Program-made: the position numbers and the translations under genes
Source: Caldilineaceae bacterium
Lineage (GTDB): Bacteria; Chloroflexota; Anaerolineae; Caldilineales; Caldilineaceae
Assembly: GCA_022824685.1 (NCBI GenBank)
Contig: JAJDZJ010000218.1
Location: 1-37,231 of the forward strand
Direction: 5' to 3'
DNA: 37,231 bases
The notes under the pieces: model-generated
Databases searched by the model: none
What the model was told of the DNA's origin: nothing
Seen by the model: only the letters and a program-made list of their open reading frames with translations
Shown here: piece by piece, positions 25,624 through 33,736 of the stretch
Layout: each line of letters starts with the position of its first letter
Numbering within the stretch: the stretch's first letter is position 1

Positions 25624-27645
25624 CTACATGCGATTCTCAGGATCTTCCCAGAAGAGCAGCTGCGGATTCAGGAAGTGCTCATCCTCCAGGCCATCATTGA
25701 CCGGCTGGCCCGAGATGTAGTTGTGCATCTGATTCTTCATGATGATCAGGGCAGGCGACTGTCCCAGGTAGCCGACGATGGGAATCTCTTCGGCCCAGAT
25801 GTCCAGAATCTGGTAGAACAGCTCGTCCCGTCTGGCCGGGTCGGGCTCGGCGCTGACCTGGTCCCAAATCTCCCAGATCTTCCAGAGGAAGTGGCCGTCC
25901 GGGGGCGGCTCGCCATTGGCGTCATTCTCGTCGACCTTCCAGCGGCCAAACGCGCCGGCCCAGGGTCGGTCCAGTTCCGTGCCGATCCAGGGTGAAGGCG
26001 TAAGAATCGGCAGCAGGTCGCGATAGCCGCCCCAGTACACAGCGTCCTGGGTATTGGCCGACCAATGCTCGGTATAGAGTGACCGCTCCATGCCCTTGTA
26101 GGTTGCCTTGAGGCCGATGTCGGCATAGTACTTGATGATCGTGAGGACGGAATCTTCCTCCGGTGTCCCTGACTGGGAGGTTCCCTCGATAATGAAGCTG
26201 AGCGTTTCGCCGCTGCCGTCCTTCCAGAGCCTGAATCCGTCGGAATCTCGCTCCGCGTAGCCGGCGTCGTCGAGCAGCTGGTTGGCCCTGTCCGGATCAT
26301 ATCCGGCGTAGGCCTCGGTCAGCTTGGCGTAGTATTGGGGCGACTGGTCGAGCGGGCTGTACTGGCGCGGGGTGAGGAGGCCGTCCCAGACCAGTTCGTT
26401 CAACGCATCCCGGTCGACGGCGAGCGACATGGCGATGCGAACGTCCCTGTTCTGGAAAAGCTCGCGCACCCGCGGATCCTGCGCGCCCTGGTTCGGCGTC
26501 ACGACCTCGTGCCGGGTCGAGGTGCCGATGATGACCCGGTAATCGCCGGCCTCTTCATTTTCCTTGTAGAGGGTGAAGTTGCCTGTCTGGATGTGCCGCG
26601 CCTGGAAGTCGACATCCCCGTTTATGACCCGCAGGTTGAATACGTCATTTGTGTCGAAGAGGCGGTGGGTCACCTTGTCTATGTAGGGCAGCTGCTGGCC
26701 CTCTGAATCCACCTGCCAGAAGTAGGGGTTGCGCTCCATAAGGAACAGCTCGGAGGATAACTCATTCTTCGACAGCCATGGGCCAACGTTTGGCCGGTCG
26801 GGGTTCAGGTACCACCAGTTCCGGTCGACGTAGTACTGATCCCAGGAGTCGACCCCCGCTTCATCGATCTGCGCTTCCAACCCTTCACTGTCATCGGTCA
26901 GTTCAATGTGGAACTGCTGCATATAGTGGCCGGGCGAGAAGCACTGTGAGCGTGTGACGTCAAAGGCGAAGAGCGGCTTGGGATGTTCAAAGGTCATCAT
27001 CACGGTATTGTTGTCCGGGGCCGACACCACCATCGGCACGCGCGGCGTTCCCGTACCCCATCGGATCGAGACAGCCGGGGTCAAGTCCTCGTTGGAGAAA
27101 TGGTTGTCGTACCACCACATGAAGCTGCCGCTGTCGAAAGGTGAGCCGTCCGACCATTTCATGCCTTCGCGCAGGTGGAAGGTCCACTCGGTGGCATCAT
27201 CGTTGGTCTCCCAGGATTCGACCATGTTGGGGCGCAAGGTCAAATCCATGTTGTACCAGGTGAGGGACTCGTTCTGCATTTTGGTCGGTCCCCATCGGTC
27301 GGAGACGCCTTTGAATCCCCGCCGGATGGTGCCGCCGTACTTGCCGACCTGTTCGACCGGTTCCAGGACCGTGGGGCTGGCGGGCAGCCGCTCATCCACG
27401 GGAGGCAGGTCGCCAGCCGCGACCAGCTCCGCCAGCATGGGGGCTTCCCGGTACATGCTGCTCGAGGCCGGCGCGGCCGCCTCCGCGGCGGGAGCCTCGT
27501 CCGCGGCCGGTTCCGCGGCCATCTCTTCCTGCGGCTCGCCGCCGGCGCCGCACGCGACCGCAACCAGTCCGGCTGTGGCTACGCCCGAAATGCGCATGAA
27601 CTCGCGCCGGGAGATCCAATTGCTGCTGTGCTTCAGGCTTTTCAT
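25624..27645 (-). CDS. Family 5 extracellular solute-binding lipoprotein (copy 2)
   Basis: This 673-residue SBP_bac_5 protein has a twin-arginine leader (SRREFMRISG) and lipobox (LVAVACG) within the first 35 residues, followed by an Ala/Glu/Pro linker. The binding-domain motif LREGMKWSDGSPF and the ERNPYFWQVDSEGQQLPYID segment are similar to copy 1. AAGGAG lies 7 bases before the ATG, a strong ribosome site. No permease genes of its own are nearby; it probably shares the Opp channel encoded downstream. The FG-GAP propeller gene lies 88 bases upstream. Confidence 0.87.
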   Translation of the reverse strand: MKSLKHSSNWISRREFMRISGVATAGLVAVACGAGGEPQEEMAAEPAADEAPAAEAAAPASSSMYREAPMLAELVAAGDLPPVDERLPASPTVLEPVEQVGKYGGTIRRGFKGVSDRWGPTKMQNESLTWYNMDLTLRPNMVESWETNDDATEWTFHLREGMKWSDGSPFDSGSFMWWYDNHFSNEDLTPAVSIRWGTGTPRVPMVVSAPDNNTVMMTFEHPKPLFAFDVTRSQCFSPGHYMQQFHIELTDDSEGLEAQIDEAGVDSWDQYYVDRNWWYLNPDRPNVGPWLSKNELSSELFLMERNPYFWQVDSEGQQLPYIDKVTHRLFDTNDVFNLRVINGDVDFQARHIQTGNFTLYKENEEAGDYRVIIGTSTRHEVVTPNQGAQDPRVRELFQNRDVRIAMSLAVDRDALNELVWDGLLTPRQYSPLDQSPQYYAKLTEAYAGYDPDRANQLLDDAGYAERDSDGFRLWKDGSGETLSFIIEGTSQSGTPEEDSVLTIIKYYADIGLKATYKGMERSLYTEHWSANTQDAVYWGGYRDLLPILTPSPWIGTELDRPWAGAFGRWKVDENDANGEPPPDGHFLWKIWEIWDQVSAEPDPARRDELFYQILDIWAEEIPIVGYLGQSPALIIMKNQMHNYISGQPVNDGLEDEHFLNPQLLFWEDPENRM

Positions 27646-27733
27646 TCGTTTTCTCCTTGTGTGAGAGTCTGTGCCGCGTGAACTCGTATTGTCAGTCGAA
27701 AACGCGCTGCCAAAACTTTCAATGTCCGTGCCG

Positions 27734-28969
27734 CTAAGATTGCGCCCAGTGCCACAGGCGCGTCCTGTTGTAGCCGATTAGTTCCAGCTTGCCGTCGCCA
27801 TTCGTGTCCGCGATGGTGAACAGCGCCCGCACGCCTGTATCGCCGTCGTCGAAGCGGTCCTCGGCATAGGTGTGGAGCGGCATGTCCAACTCCTGAATGA
27901 CATTTCCCTGACCGTCGATCAGCTTGGGCTTCTTCCCCTGACATTCGGCAAAGATCACATCGGCCTCGGCCCCGGCTAACCGGATGGTCGTGCCGTAACC
28001 GGCCTTCTCCATGCGCCAGATCTCGTTGCCGTTGCAGTCTACAAGATAGCCGCGAAAGCCGATGTGGGCATTGTCGCCGTGGAGGCGGCGCTCGGTAACA
28101 AAGAGCTGCTGCCCCTCCATCTCCGGCAGGAAATTGCCGACCGCGCAGGTCTGGATGTGCGTGCCTTCGAAAATCCAGCGGTCTTCGCCGGTGGCCGCGT
28201 CGAGGACGACCAGGTCTTTGCCCGCGACCATCAGGAGTTCGGGCCTGCCGTCTCCATCGATATCATGGACATGCAGGTGATCGACGTGGGGCGCGCGTGT
28301 CATCTCCTCGAGATGGGGTTCGAGGTCGGGCCGCCACCAGATCTTATGGCCGTCGGCGCGAACGCAACAGTAGCCGATGAAGGCCTCCTCTTTGCCGTCC
28401 CCGTCGATGTCGTAGAAGTCGTGTGAGTGCCCGGCCCCGCCGTAAAAGTGGCAGTTCCAGAGACAGGTGAGGTCGTCGGCGTAGATGTAAATGGGATTCA
28501 CGAAGGTGGAAACGAGAATGTCCCGCCGGGCACCGAGACCGCGAATATCGCAGAGCTGCAACACGCAGTTGGGGCCGGTCTCGACCTCCTTGCGGTAGTA
28601 GCCGCGGTCGCCTTCGAGGATCCTGAGATAGCTGCGGCCATCGCGCTCGGTTACGTAGATGATCTCCTGCCTGCCATCGCCATCAATGTCACTGACTGCC
28701 GCCGCAACGTCGTGCATTGCCCAGTGGCCGGTTCCCAGGGGCGCCCCTTCCTGCCACATGACGTCGCCATCGAGCTTCATAGCCGTAACGCAGTGGACCT
28801 GTTTTTCATGGCGGTAGCCGCCGGCGGACATGCGGGGAATGTGGCAATCGCGCGCCTGAAAGAAGACGGCCTCCAGTTCGCCGTCACCGTCCAGATCCCC
28901 CAGGCGCATGCCAGTGTCACCAAACCCGGTGGTATCGACTTCATTGGCAAGACGAAATGGACCTGTCAT
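27734..28969 (-). CDS. FG-GAP/VCBS-type beta-propeller protein, rhamnogalacturonan-lyase-like
   Basis: A 411-residue propeller without a signal peptide. Five calcium-loop-type DxDGDG or DxNGDG motifs are visible (DLDGDGELE, DIDGDGRQE, DIDGDGKEE, DIDGDGRPE and DTNGDGKLE). The pattern resembles the propeller of PL11 rhamnogalacturonan lyases, but the protein is shorter and I cannot place the active site. It stands first in this minus-strand transporter region, upstream of binding protein 2. A lyase or sugar-binding role is inference; a plain calcium-bound scaffold is the alternative. The ribosome site is weak (GAAGAG about 8 bases upstream). Confidence 0.72.
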   Translation of the reverse strand: MTGPFRLANEVDTTGFGDTGMRLGDLDGDGELEAVFFQARDCHIPRMSAGGYRHEKQVHCVTAMKLDGDVMWQEGAPLGTGHWAMHDVAAAVSDIDGDGRQEIIYVTERDGRSYLRILEGDRGYYRKEVETGPNCVLQLCDIRGLGARRDILVSTFVNPIYIYADDLTCLWNCHFYGGAGHSHDFYDIDGDGKEEAFIGYCCVRADGHKIWWRPDLEPHLEEMTRAPHVDHLHVHDIDGDGRPELLMVAGKDLVVLDAATGEDRWIFEGTHIQTCAVGNFLPEMEGQQLFVTERRLHGDNAHIGFRGYLVDCNGNEIWRMEKAGYGTTIRLAGAEADVIFAECQGKKPKLIDGQGNVIQELDMPLHTYAEDRFDDGDTGVRALFTIADTNGDGKLELIGYNRTRLWHWAQS

Positions 28970-29202
28970 TTGGCACTCTTCCCTATGCTGCTGTGGAGTC
29001 GGTAGCCATTGCCTTCACGATTTTGGACATACTGGCGCAACCGGAGAGAAGTTGATTTCGCAATTCTTGTCGACATTACGTGGCTGGCTGCTGGGTAGTT
29101 TGGGGCATTCTAAAGGGAAAAAACATTCTGGTCAACGTTGCAAAAACGGAACGGTGCATCTCCCGATGGGAGTAGAAGTATTTCATAAGCTTAAGGGGGA
29201 TA

Positions 29203-29240
29203 GTCTGAAGCAGGATTTACAGGATTCTCTTGGATTTTCA
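29203..29240 (+). repeat. Dispersed repeat, copy 1
   Basis: Holds GTCTGAAGCAG, then GGATTTAC, then a 20-base block at 29221-29240 that recurs exactly at 29353-29372 and, degenerate and inverted, at 36233-36264. This type of AT-rich short repeat is widely dispersed in environmental genomes. Confidence 0.75.
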
Positions 29241-29335
29241 ATGTGGGCGGGCTTTCCTGTCGGAGGTGTGCTGGTACGAGCGTTTACGTGAGTTGCGCGA
29301 GAGTTTGCAAGAGTTGGCGAGTGGTTGGGCGCGTT

Positions 29336-29372
29336 GTCTGAAGCAGTTTTTCAGGATTCTCTTGGATTTTCA
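29336..29372 (+). repeat. Dispersed repeat, copy 2
   Basis: Direct copy of 29203-29240: GTCTGAAGCAG is identical at 29336-29346, a short middle part differs, and the 20-base block at 29353-29372 is identical. It is followed by further GGATNTTT-type units (29373-29394). Confidence 0.75.
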
Positions 29373-29475
29373 GGATGTTTTGGGATTTTCGGGATGGCGA
29401 CGATCCCGCTTGCGGAGAGGCACGCTTGACCCGAACCGCGAGGTTACAGGTACGGTGAGTAGAGGAATTCCGGAT

Positions 29476-29910
29476 TCAGACAGGGATTACATAGACAACA
29501 CTTCGCCCATTTTCGGCGACCAAACTAGCAAGACCGGCATCGAGGGTGGCTACTTGCCCGCCGCGCTGCATAGCGGCGGCTACCAGAAGGGCATCGGAAA
29601 TCTGGCGGTACCCTTGGATACGCGCCACGACTTGCTTTGGCAGTTCATGAACTGACCGGTCAAGAGGCCAAAATGCGTGCCCACCAACCTGCTTCAACTC
29701 CGCGAGAAATGCCATCGACTGTCCAGGAGTCACCGAGGGTTGAAAGAGTTTGGGGTTGCACGAGACTCTGACGAAACCTGCCTCGGTCAATGGGCAGGTT
29801 GCCCAGCCCCTCTGGCTTTGCCCCGAAAACCATGCACGTGCCGCCGTATGATGGACATGGCTAGGCCATGCCAAAGCTACCAGGACGTTGACATCCAGTA
29901 GCGCGGTCAC
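29476..29910 (-). CDS. vapC: PIN-domain toxin, VapC type
   Basis: A 144-residue PIN-domain ribonuclease, the usual toxin of VapBC modules, probably cutting tRNA or rRNA when free of its antitoxin. The acidic metal-binding residues are visible: D6 (LLDVN), E43 (LTEAGF), D106 (QISDALL) and D124 (TLDAGL). I chose GTG 29910, which overlaps the antitoxin stop as GTGA; TTG 29916 is an alternative. Length is normal and the active site is complete, so it is probably functional. Confidence 0.88.
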   Translation of the reverse strand: MTALLDVNVLVALAWPSHVHHTAARAWFSGQSQRGWATCPLTEAGFVRVSCNPKLFQPSVTPGQSMAFLAELKQVGGHAFWPLDRSVHELPKQVVARIQGYRQISDALLVAAAMQRGGQVATLDAGLASLVAENGRSVVYVIPV

Positions 29911-30134
29911 GGCCAATCGCTTAACGCCTCTCTTACGTCCTCATTTGTTACAGGTCGAGCATCGGGTGCGACGCGAAAGACTGGGATGCCATCGTCGACT
30001 TCAACATTGCCCATCCCTTTGAAACCGCGCCGAGCCAGCTCAGATATTGCGCTGCCGAGGCTGCTTCCGTTGCGTTCCGCAAGTGCTCGAGCAACCGCGA
30101 GCACGTCATCGTCTATCGTCAGTGTTGTTCTCAT
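29907..30134 (-). CDS. vapB: Ribbon-helix-helix antitoxin, VapB type
   Basis: This 75-residue protein has an N-terminal ribbon-helix-helix (MRTTLTIDDDVLAVARALAE) and a C-terminal toxin-binding tail (VRVAPDARPV-like end, here FRVAPDARPVTNEDV). It binds its own promoter and neutralises the PIN toxin. The ATG at 30134 lies 7 bases after a perfect TATAAT, so the transcript is probably leaderless or almost so. The TGA overlaps the toxin GTG. Confidence 0.88.
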   Translation of the reverse strand: MRTTLTIDDDVLAVARALAERNGSSLGSAISELARRGFKGMGNVEVDDGIPVFRVAPDARPVTNEDVREALSDWP

Positions 30135-30140
30135 AATGAC

Positions 30141-30169
30141 ATTATAGCATCATAGCATCACAGAGTCAA
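30141..30169 (-). promoter_or_regulatory. Strong promoter of the toxin-antitoxin operon
   Basis: On the minus strand, TTGACT (30169-30164) and TATAAT (30146-30141) are separated by exactly 17 bases. The predicted start of transcription falls on or next to the ATG at 30134. Confidence 0.82.
30145..30160. promoter_or_regulatory. Tandem 8-bp repeat, likely antitoxin operator
   Basis: TAGCATCA occurs twice in tandem (30145-30152 and 30153-30160), filling the promoter spacer. Ribbon-helix-helix antitoxins bind short repeats over their own promoter, so this is the natural autoregulatory site. Confidence 0.55.
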
Positions 30170-30184
30170 GTGGTGAATCTTTTT

Positions 30185-30518
30185 GGGTGCAGTCCAATTT
30201 TGGTGTGAGAGTGGGCGGGCACAAGGCCTGCCCCTAGGGTGGTTACGGCGGACGGCTGCGCGGCACGAGGTGGGTGGGCGACCGGTGGTATAGACAGCAT
30301 GCCCGCTTCACGGGGCTAACGTGGCATGGTTTCTGGGGGGCGTTGCGGGGGGAATCCCCCCGCACAAGGGAGGGCCGAAGGCCCGACCGCACAACTGCAG
30401 GGGAACTGCAGGGGAGCGGCGGGGGGACGGCACATTCCCTGCTCGGGGGAGAGAAGTGGCATAGGCTTGGTCGTTAACAGATGTGAACGAAAATCCACAA
30501 CCGTATTGGACTGCGCCC
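30185..30518. mobile_element. MITE-like element with terminal inverted repeats (334 bp)
   Basis: GGGTGCAGTCCAAT (30185-30198) and ATTGGACTGCGCCC (30505-30518) form inverted ends matching at 13 of 14 positions. The same 11-base end sequence bounds the element at 35972-36073. The interior is non-coding and rich in hairpins: 30212-30232, 30344-30364, GGGCC/GGCCC at 30373-30385, and a tandem 11-bp repeat AACTGCAGGGG (30393-30414). No target duplication is seen here. No transposase is encoded. Confidence 0.55.
30344..30364. repeat. Strong GC hairpin inside the MITE-like element
   Basis: TGCGGGGGG and CCCCCCGCA form a perfect 9-bp stem around AAT. It is followed by another perfect stem, GGGCC-GAA-GGCCC, at 30373-30385. 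It resembles REP-type hairpins and may block or stabilise transcripts. Confidence 0.65.
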
Positions 30519-30570
30519 TATGTGATCAGGTCTGCGTCGCGAGGATTCGGCTCGATTCGACGGGGATGCA

Positions 30571-31740
30571 CTAGTACTCTGTAACCAGGTCACTCACTTC
30601 GAATAGGTACATTTGGCGGCCGTTGCCGGCGTGGGCCGAATCGATGATGATTTTGCTGGCGTCGGGGCTGGAGCGGGGGTGGAGGTCGCAGCGCCAGGTG
30701 TCGGTGTACGGGGGCGGCGAGTGGAACTGGCCCAGGTCAACGCGGCGGTCGGTCGGAACGTGGTAGAGGTAGAGCTCCTGAAGACGCTGTTCGCCTTGCG
30801 GGTAGGTGTCGTTCAGGATCCAGCTGTTGTCGGACAGGTAGGTGCAGTGGCCGTTGAGCGGCATATTGGACTTTCCAACAGTCTGGTCTGGGCCGCGTGA
30901 GCCGTCTTCGGCGTTGGGGAAGATGTAGTAGGCGCCGCCGTGGGAGGGGCGTCGGGACCAGGCGAGGATGTGGGAGTCGTCGCGCCAGATGAGGTGGGAG
31001 GTGTGGCCGGAGTGGTCCACTACCTTCAGGGCGGAGCCGTCGGCCCGGGCGGTAAGCATGCGGGTGTGGAAGGGTCCGTCGTCGAGGCGCCAGCGGTGGA
31101 GGAATAGGAAGTGGGCGCCGCTGGGGTTGAAGATAAGGACGTTGAAGTAGTGTTTGGCGGAACTGATATCGCCGTGTCGATAGGGAATGGCGGCTACCTC
31201 AGCCAGGCTGACGATCAGGTTGCTTTCGCCGGTGTGCAGGTCGACGGTGTGGATGCCGGTTTCCTCCGGGGCCATCACGTCATGCCAAGGATCGGGGATG
31301 CCCATGTAGCCGTAGCCAGGACGCATGTCTTCGAGGCGATGGAAGTCGATGGACAGCGCGGTGCGGCCGTTGGGGCTGATGGTGAAGATTGGGTGGGGGA
31401 GCGTGCGTTTCTGGCCGCTTTGGATGTTCAGAATGTGGCTGACGAACTGGCCGTCCTCTCTGTCATTCCAGATAATTTCGTGCGTAGATTGCGGCAGCCA
31501 TTGGAGCATACAGCCGGCTTGCCAGCCCCAGGCGCGGCTCTCCCCCAAATCGATCCAGCGGTCTCCGTCGCACAGGTCGACCATCCCGATACTGATCACA
31601 TCTGCGGGGGTCGGCTCGCGATGCTCAAAGTCGACAGCCATACCCAGCGCATAGCGCGCGGCGGGGTCGAACTGAAGCTTGTCGTAGTAGCCGAACCAGT
31701 GGAAGTTGGGCCCTGTAGTTATCGGGCGAAACTCGATCAT
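30571..31740 (-). CDS. Oligogalacturonate-lyase-like beta-propeller protein (copy 2)
   Basis: A 389-residue paralogue of the propeller at 17164, with the same start (FRPITTGPNFHWFGYYDKLQFD) and the same histidine motifs (SHLIW, NGHC, RCDLHPR). No signal peptide, so cytoplasmic. The ATG at 31740 is chosen because GGAGAAGG lies about 5 bases upstream; a TTG at 31755 is weaker. It follows copy 3 by 97 bases on the same strand and is the last gene before the MITE-like element. Cleavage of a uronate-type oligosaccharide is plausible, not proven; the family match is stronger than the function. Confidence 0.72.
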   Translation of the reverse strand: MIEFRPITTGPNFHWFGYYDKLQFDPAARYALGMAVDFEHREPTPADVISIGMVDLCDGDRWIDLGESRAWGWQAGCMLQWLPQSTHEIIWNDREDGQFVSHILNIQSGQKRTLPHPIFTISPNGRTALSIDFHRLEDMRPGYGYMGIPDPWHDVMAPEETGIHTVDLHTGESNLIVSLAEVAAIPYRHGDISSAKHYFNVLIFNPSGAHFLFLHRWRLDDGPFHTRMLTARADGSALKVVDHSGHTSHLIWRDDSHILAWSRRPSHGGAYYIFPNAEDGSRGPDQTVGKSNMPLNGHCTYLSDNSWILNDTYPQGEQRLQELYLYHVPTDRRVDLGQFHSPPPYTDTWRCDLHPRSSPDASKIIIDSAHAGNGRQMYLFEVSDLVTEY

Positions 31741-31837
31741 CCCCTTCTCCCGCAATTCATGCTCGGCAGCCAGTTGGCAATCGCAAACTCATTCTTTCCG
31801 GTCCTGCCCAATGCGCGCAACCCAATGTGATGACGAC

Positions 31838-32998
31838 TTAACTCCCCACAATGCCTGACACATCCACCACATACACCTGGCGGTGACCCTCATGGATCGA
31901 GTCGAAGCTGACGTGACGTTCGTCGCGGCTCCATCGGGGGTGCAGGTCGCAGCGTATCTCGTCCGTGAACTGCGGCGGAGACAGAAACCGCCCCAAAACG
32001 ACCAGGCGCTCTTCGGCCATGTTCCACAAAAGCAGGGAGCGCAGGTCATTCTCGTCCGGGTATTCATCGGTCAGCAACCAGGAGCCATCGCGGTTAAAGT
32101 TGCAGTGGCCGTCCCTGGAGAGTATGTCGGGCCGCACCGACTCGTACTCACCGGTGACTTCGTTGACCAGAAAGAAATGCTTGCCCACTCTCTTCGTAAT
32201 CCAGCCGAAAATAACCTCGTCGGTCCGCCAGTCGCAATGCGACGCGCCGAGGTCGGTCAGAATGCGGATGTCTCCGCCCGTCAAGTTCATTGTCAGACAA
32301 ACCGTCTGCCTGGCCCCCTCATCGTCCCAGTAGACCGCGACGAAAGAAACCCGGCTGTCATTACGGTTGATGAACGGATGGTTGAACCAGATCTTGCGCT
32401 TCTGAATCTCCGGAAAACTGCTGAGAAACTCTCTCGCGTCTTCATACGAGAACAGCAGTTTGCCCTCGCCAGTTTCGGTATCCATGATGAAGAGGCCGTC
32501 GTCGGCAGGATGTTTCTGGTCCGCATTGGGGTCAGCCAACCCAGCATAGCCCACCACCGGCCGCATGTCATGGAGCCGGGCGTAGTTCAGCCCCAACGCC
32601 GTGCGTCCATCTCGCGTGAGCGCAGCAATTGGATAGGGCAGCACCCTCTTGTTCCCGCTGTGAATGTCCTGGAGAACGCTGACAAAGCGGTCGCCGTCGC
32701 GCGCGTTGTACGTTATCACGCGGTCCGGCGCCGTGGGCAGCCAGTGCATCATGCTGCCCTGCTGCAAATTCCAGGCTTGCGTTTCGGCAACGCCCTCGAA
32801 TTTCCCCGTCTCCATTTCCACCAGCCCGACCACCGCACTGTCCCCATCAGCTGGCGGCCGGTCATGGAACTCCGACTCCAAACAAAGATGGTACTGTCCA
32901 CCGGAGTTCCAGGGGCAGATGCCGTAGTAGCCAAAGAAATGGTGCTTCGGCCCCTGCGTGATCGGCCTGGCGACAGGGTTGTGATGAGTACTGCCCAT
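31838..32998 (-). CDS. Oligogalacturonate-lyase-like beta-propeller protein (copy 3)
   Basis: This 386-residue paralogue is more diverged: RPITQGPKHHFFGYYGICPW at the start, SHCDW, DGHCNFNRDGSWLLTDEYP, and RCDLHPRWSRDERHVSF at the end. The blade turns and spacing agree with copies 1 and 2. AGGAGG lies 7 bases before the ATG. It lies between copy 2 and an unknown gene, in a run that starts with binding protein 3. The changes around the second histidine suggest a different substrate. Confidence 0.7.
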   Translation of the reverse strand: MGSTHHNPVARPITQGPKHHFFGYYGICPWNSGGQYHLCLESEFHDRPPADGDSAVVGLVEMETGKFEGVAETQAWNLQQGSMMHWLPTAPDRVITYNARDGDRFVSVLQDIHSGNKRVLPYPIAALTRDGRTALGLNYARLHDMRPVVGYAGLADPNADQKHPADDGLFIMDTETGEGKLLFSYEDAREFLSSFPEIQKRKIWFNHPFINRNDSRVSFVAVYWDDEGARQTVCLTMNLTGGDIRILTDLGASHCDWRTDEVIFGWITKRVGKHFFLVNEVTGEYESVRPDILSRDGHCNFNRDGSWLLTDEYPDENDLRSLLLWNMAEERLVVLGRFLSPPQFTDEIRCDLHPRWSRDERHVSFDSIHEGHRQVYVVDVSGIVGS

Positions 32999-33215
32999 AA
33001 TCTCCCTCCTCGGCTGTTGCCTGTGTGAATTCTGGGAACCAAAGGCCTGAACCCTGCCCCGACTCGGCCTGCCGCGACCCGCAGCCTGGCGGCCGGAGCA
33101 GGCAAACGTCTGGCCAGAGGCGCGACCATCTCCGGCGCGCCGGGGGCCGCCTTCAGTGCCTCTTCACCGCGATACGCACCGGACAGTTTGGCGGCAGTTA
33201 GGATAGTACGTCGGT

Positions 33216-33620
33216 CTAGGTCCACAGCTGGAAGCGGTCGAAGCGCCAGGCCGCCGTCCATGTGACCAGCGGACGAATGAACATGCCGTCAAACGCCCGT
33301 CCCCCCAGTCCCTGTCGCATGCAATAGGCGTCGCGGGGTGAGAACCGCGCCTCGTCCCCGATCCGCTCACAGATAAATCCACCTGTGCTGGAGCGATTCA
33401 ACGAGGTAGCATCGCCTATTCGGAAACGGAGCGTCAATCTCCGGCGGTGGGCATCTTCTTCTTCCTCGCCGGTCTCGCAAAACACCTCGAGTCCGGATCC
33501 GAATCCCTTTTCCGTCTCTAATCGGTAGCACCCGACATCTCGGTGGCCGCTGCGCCCCGCGACGACAATTGCTCGAATGTGCAGGGTCCCGATGTACGTA
33601 AGGCGCGGGGTTGCGGGCAC
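33216..33620 (-). CDS. Protein of unknown function, 134 residues
   Basis: I do not recognise this protein. The GTG at 33620 has AGGAGG 9 bases upstream, a near-perfect ribosome site, and is preferred over a longer TTG start. The sequence has beta-strand-like alternation (RRRLTLRFRI, FDGMFIRPLV, WRFDRFQLWT) and an acidic patch (ETGEEEED), suggesting a small beta-sandwich. No signal peptide or membrane helix. It lies between binding protein 3 (117 bases upstream) and the propeller copy 3 (217 bases downstream) on the same strand and is probably co-transcribed. Confidence 0.5.
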   Translation of the reverse strand: MPATPRLTYIGTLHIRAIVVAGRSGHRDVGCYRLETEKGFGSGLEVFCETGEEEEDAHRRRLTLRFRIGDATSLNRSSTGGFICERIGDEARFSPRDAYCMRQGLGGRAFDGMFIRPLVTWTAAWRFDRFQLWT

Positions 33621-33736
33621 GCCTTCGGACCTCCTCTGTGGAGCCGTGTATGCACGTTTCAGTGCAGTTCTGCCGGCGGCCCCCAACCCCGACTGATGCG
33701 TCCTCCTAGTCCCTGACAAGCAGGACGGCTTATCCC

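Larger units (their letters stand above)
28970..29475. other. Gene-free intergenic region with direct repeats
   Basis: About 500 bases between the FG-GAP gene and the toxin gene. It contains a pair of direct repeats (29203-29240 and 29336-29372) and AT-rich stretches. I see no gene; frames crossing the region lack start sites and coding character. Confidence 0.6.
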
